DNA of 63,652 nt. Source: Cyanobacteria bacterium SIG26. Lineage in GTDB: Bacteria > Cyanobacteriota > Vampirovibrionia > Gastranaerophilales > Gastranaerophilaceae. The stretch covers positions 1-63,652 of the forward strand of contig SUTS01000014.1 of assembly GCA_015152555.1 (NCBI GenBank), written 5' to 3'. Shown in pieces: positions 61,334 through 63,652 of the stretch. The position numbers and the translations under genes were made by a program. Each line of letters opens with the position of its first letter. Positions within the stretch are counted from its first letter, which is position 1. The notes below the pieces were generated by a model. It had not been told where the DNA came from and searched no databases. It saw only the letters and a list, made by a program, of their open reading frames with translations.

Positions 61334-62017
61334 GTGAATATTCTTGAACAGACTCATACGAAATTAGGAAATAAAATCAAATTACTCGGAGAAAATGGGA
61401 AAAATAATATTCTCATCATCGGAGTTTTCCACGGCGACGAACCGCAAGGGAAATTACTGATTGAAAAATATATAAAAAACCATAATTCATACGAAATAAA
61501 ATCATCCCAAAATATGCAAGAACAAAGAAAGAATCTTCTTTTCATCCCTTGCTTAAATCCGGACGGACTTAGTTCAAATACAAGAACTAACGCAAATGGA
61601 GTTGACCTTAATAGAAACTTTCCAACAAAAAACTGGGGACAAAACAAAGGTGAAAACGCGACTTGCGACGACTGCCAAACAAATTATTACGGAGGTTCAT
61701 CTGCAGCAAGTGAAATTGAAACCCGTTTTGTTATAGATATCATCAAAAAATATTCCCCGACACTTATTTTAACATTTCACGCTCCTTATAAAGTAGTAAA
61801 CTATGATGGTCCGGCTCAAAAAATTGCTCAAGAAATTTCAAAAATAATTGGATACCCTGTAGAAGAAAGCATTGGTTATCCTACTCCCGGAAGCTTTGGT
61901 ACGTATTGCGGAATCGAAAGAAATATTCCAACAATCACACTGGAGCTTGATGAAAAATGCCCGATTGAAAATCTATATGAACCAATTTTTGAAATCTTTG
62001 ACAACTTACAATACTAA
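61334..62017 (+). CDS. M14-family zinc carboxypeptidase (MpaA-like)
   Basis: 227 aa from a GTG start; the GAGGTG before it lies in the end of ftsY. Zinc ligands H33-x-x-E36 (FHGDEPQG), the substrate Arg in NGVDLNRNFPTKNW (~95), the third ligand His in LTFHAPYK (~149) and the catalytic Glu in ITLELDE (~203) are all present, so it should be active. Short M14 proteins of this kind, without signal peptide, include MpaA, which releases mesodiaminopimelate from murein peptides; succinylglutamate desuccinylase-type is the alternative. A cytosolic wall-recycling role would pair with NagZ. Confidence 0.85.
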   Translation: MNILEQTHTKLGNKIKLLGENGKNNILIIGVFHGDEPQGKLLIEKYIKNHNSYEIKSSQNMQEQRKNLLFIPCLNPDGLSSNTRTNANGVDLNRNFPTKNWGQNKGENATCDDCQTNYYGGSSAASEIETRFVIDIIKKYSPTLILTFHAPYKVVNYDGPAQKIAQEISKIIGYPVEESIGYPTPGSFGTYCGIERNIPTITLELDEKCPIENLYEPIFEIFDNLQY

Positions 62018-62056
62018 TATTTTTATGCTAAGATTAACTCAAAACGAGGGGATACT

Positions 62057-63430
62057 ATGAAATTATTTAACTCTTACACAAATACAGTTGAAGAATTTAC
62101 ACCAATAGACGGTAATAAAGTTAAAATGTATGTCTGCGGACCTACAGTTTATGATTATGCACACTTAGGACATGCAAGATGTTATATAACGTGGGATGTA
62201 TTGTACAGATACTTAAAATTCCGCGGATACGATGTTACATACTGCCGTAACGTAACAGACGTCGATGATAAAATTCTTAAAAAAGCTGAAACAGAAGGAA
62301 AAACTCCAACCGAAGTTTCTCAATACTGGTATAAGCAATTTACAAATTCAATGAAAGCATTAAATACACTAACTCCTGACATAGAGCCATTCGCAACAAA
62401 AACTCTAGGCGAAATGATTGCAATAACTAAAGATTTAATAGCAAATGATTACGCTTATGAATCAAATGGCGATGTATATTTCAGGGTTAAAAAATTCTCA
62501 AAATACGGTCAATTATCAAAACAACCGATTGACCAATTAGAAAGTGGAGCAAGAATCGAAGTAGGCGACTTAAAAGAAGATCCTTTAGATTTTGCACTTT
62601 GGAAAAAAGACGAAAAATTCGGCTATAATTCACCTTGGGGTGTAGGTAGACCCGGATGGCATATTGAATGTTCTGCAATGAGTAGAAAATATTTGGGCAA
62701 AACCATTGATATTCACGCAGGAGGAGCTGATTTAATATTCCCTCACCACGAAAACGAAATCGCTCAATCTGAATGTGCAAACGGTTGCAAGTTCGTCAAT
62801 TATTGGTTACACAATGGTTTTGTAACTATTAACAAAGAAAAAATGTCAAAATCTTTAGGTAATTTCCTAACTATTGATGATATGTTAAAAAATTACGACG
62901 CAAACACATTGAGGCTATTTATTTTAACAAACCATTACAGAATGCCTGTTGAGTTTTCTGATGAAGCTTTAACATCAGCTAAAGCAGGAGCAAAACGTCT
63001 TACAAACGCAAAACAAACGCCAATAAACGAAGAATTTGACATTACATCAACGGACGAATACAAAGCATTTGTTGAAGCAATGGACGAAGATTTAAATACA
63101 TCAAAAGCTTTGGCAATTTTGTTTGATTTAGCTACCCGAGCTAATAAAGATGAAGAAAACGCTTATACAATACTTTATAAATTGGGAACAACTTTAGGCT
63201 TTACATTTGAAAAAGCTTCTTTATCAGAAGATGACCTAGCAAACGCAATTTCTAAAGTATCAGAACGTTTAGGACAAGAATTTAATTCTATGGACGAAAT
63301 TCTTGAACTTAGAAAACAAGCTCGTGCTGAGAAAAATTGGGAAATCGCCGACAAAATAAGAATTTCACTTGATGAAATCGGTATTGTTTTAAAAGACACA
63401 CCTGAAGGTACAAAAATCGAACTCAAGTAA
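62057..63430 (+). CDS. cysS: cysteinyl-tRNA synthetase
   Basis: 457 aa, class I synthetase. It has zinc-ligand Cys in KMYVCGPTVYDYAHLGHARCY, where YAHLGHAR contains the HIGH-type motif; YCRNVTDVDDKI; the second zinc ligands IECSAM and HHENEIAQSECANG; and the KMSKS loop EKMSKSLGNFL (~262-266). The C-terminal anticodon-binding domain and ending EIGIVLKDTPEGTKIELK are complete. SD GAGGGG before ATG 62057; a TATGCT -10-like sequence lies ~30 bp upstream. Confidence 0.97.
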   Translation: MKLFNSYTNTVEEFTPIDGNKVKMYVCGPTVYDYAHLGHARCYITWDVLYRYLKFRGYDVTYCRNVTDVDDKILKKAETEGKTPTEVSQYWYKQFTNSMKALNTLTPDIEPFATKTLGEMIAITKDLIANDYAYESNGDVYFRVKKFSKYGQLSKQPIDQLESGARIEVGDLKEDPLDFALWKKDEKFGYNSPWGVGRPGWHIECSAMSRKYLGKTIDIHAGGADLIFPHHENEIAQSECANGCKFVNYWLHNGFVTINKEKMSKSLGNFLTIDDMLKNYDANTLRLFILTNHYRMPVEFSDEALTSAKAGAKRLTNAKQTPINEEFDITSTDEYKAFVEAMDEDLNTSKALAILFDLATRANKDEENAYTILYKLGTTLGFTFEKASLSEDDLANAISKVSERLGQEFNSMDEILELRKQARAEKNWEIADKIRISLDEIGIVLKDTPEGTKIELK

Positions 63431-63448
63431 TGAATATAAAATCATACA

Positions 63449-63481
63449 AAAGCAGGGCGGGGTTTCACCCCGCCCTGCTTT
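63449..63481. terminator. intrinsic terminator, both strands
   Basis: Perfect 14-bp arms AAAGCAGGGCGGGG (63449-63462) and CCCCGCCCTGCTTT (63468-63481), G/C-rich in an AT-rich gap. It lies 18 bp past cysS and 12 bp from the end of the converging partial gene. Confidence 0.9.
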
Positions 63482-63493
63482 ATTTACATCATT

Positions 63494-63652
63494 TTAGAAC
63501 GTAATATCCATAATTATAGGACCTACATCATCAACTAACGCCGAATTATTTCTTTCAATTTCTTCAACCGCTGCTTGTGCTCTTTTAAAATTAGTTCTAT
63601 CCGGTTCCGGTAATTTATTTACATCAATGTCGTAATGAAAACGATATACATG
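63494..63652 (-). CDS. partial CDS, C-terminal 52 residues of a hypothetical protein
   Basis: A minus-strand frame is open from the window edge (codon at 63650-63652) to TAA at 63494-63496. The visible end reads HVYRFHYDIDVNKLPEPDRTNFKRAQ, then AAVEEIERNNSALVDDVGPIIMDITF. It looks like the end of a real protein (balanced composition, strand-like PIIMDITF ending, and a perfect terminator just beyond), but too little is present to name it. The start is outside the window. Confidence 0.6.
   Translation of the reverse strand, partial: HVYRFHYDIDVNKLPEPDRTNFKRAQAAVEEIERNNSALVDDVGPIIMDITF

Overview
This window is strongly A+T-rich and densely packed, with gene runs on both strands. The gene set is that of a diderm, non-photosynthetic bacterium: prolipoprotein diacylglyceryl transferase, lipoprotein, OmpA-like proteins, pseudopilin, MurJ and IspH. 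The relatives that fit best are the non-photosynthetic Cyanobacteriota (Vampirovibrionia / Gastranaerophilales, gut-type). The reasons are a short four-S1-domain S1 protein, a SpoIID-like protein in an apparent non-sporeformer, a solitary pseudopilin, and several large proteins I recognise only as lineage-type hypotheticals. The taxonomic call is inference. No rRNA, tRNA, CRISPR array, transposase or prophage was found.

Layout. 1-2.4 kb: small unknown ORFs, a secreted von Willebrand A protein, two small HTH regulators. 2.4-4.1 kb: uvrC without its C-terminal helix-hairpin-helix domain. 4.1-9.0 kb (minus): rimI-bioY, then a MotA-like/MotB-like (ZorAB-like) membrane pair translationally coupled to a PFL/UPF0210 protein and an acidic unknown. 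9.0-11.1 kb (minus): ispH-rpsA. 11.2-15.6 kb (minus): a 1217-residue unknown protein and a partner with a clear promoter. 15.8-24.5 kb: priA, a PC4-like protein, a WecA/MraY-family transferase that seems to start at ATT, glyA, nagZ, comF. 24.5-25.1 kb: a gene-free repeat-bearing spacer. 25.1-29.1 kb: gyrA; lgt with a TPR lipoprotein.

29.2-37.8 kb is a compact nine-gene plus-strand operon: a stand-alone ClpX-type zinc finger, a helical-repeat protein, ruvX, DUF1292, a protein made only of Clp N-domains, tilS, hpt, a soluble histidine kinase and a 5'-nucleotidase-family enzyme. 37.8-44.4 kb (mostly minus): two near-duplicate XRE regulators separated by a (CA)10 tract, small membrane proteins, murJ, a SpoIID-like protein, an orphan AbrB/MazE-type protein with a 30-bp palindrome, and mnmA. 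44.5-48 kb: an exported TPR / phosphoesterase / metallo-beta-lactamase-fold / TPR operon. 48-51.2 kb (minus): a coupled pair of lineage-type membrane proteins and a membrane-anchored thioredoxin. 51.4-57.7 kb: a group 2/3 sigma factor, a pseudopilin, comM, a zinc-motif-less M16 protein, an OmpA-like protein and a FliA/WhiG-family sigma factor. 57.9-63.4 kb: clpP, a Met-rich coiled-coil protein, 5-formyltetrahydrofolate cyclo-ligase, cobO, ftsY, an M14-type peptidase and cysS; a partial minus-strand gene enters from the right edge.

The most promising candidates for something new are (i) the operon of Clp recognition domains without ATPase, with clpP elsewhere in the window; (ii) the MotAB/ZorAB-like pair coupled to PFL and an acidic protein; (iii) the probable ATT start codon; (iv) the minimal UvrC. 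Starts were chosen by Shine-Dalgarno (SD) spacing where possible, so several coordinates are shorter than the longest open frame.
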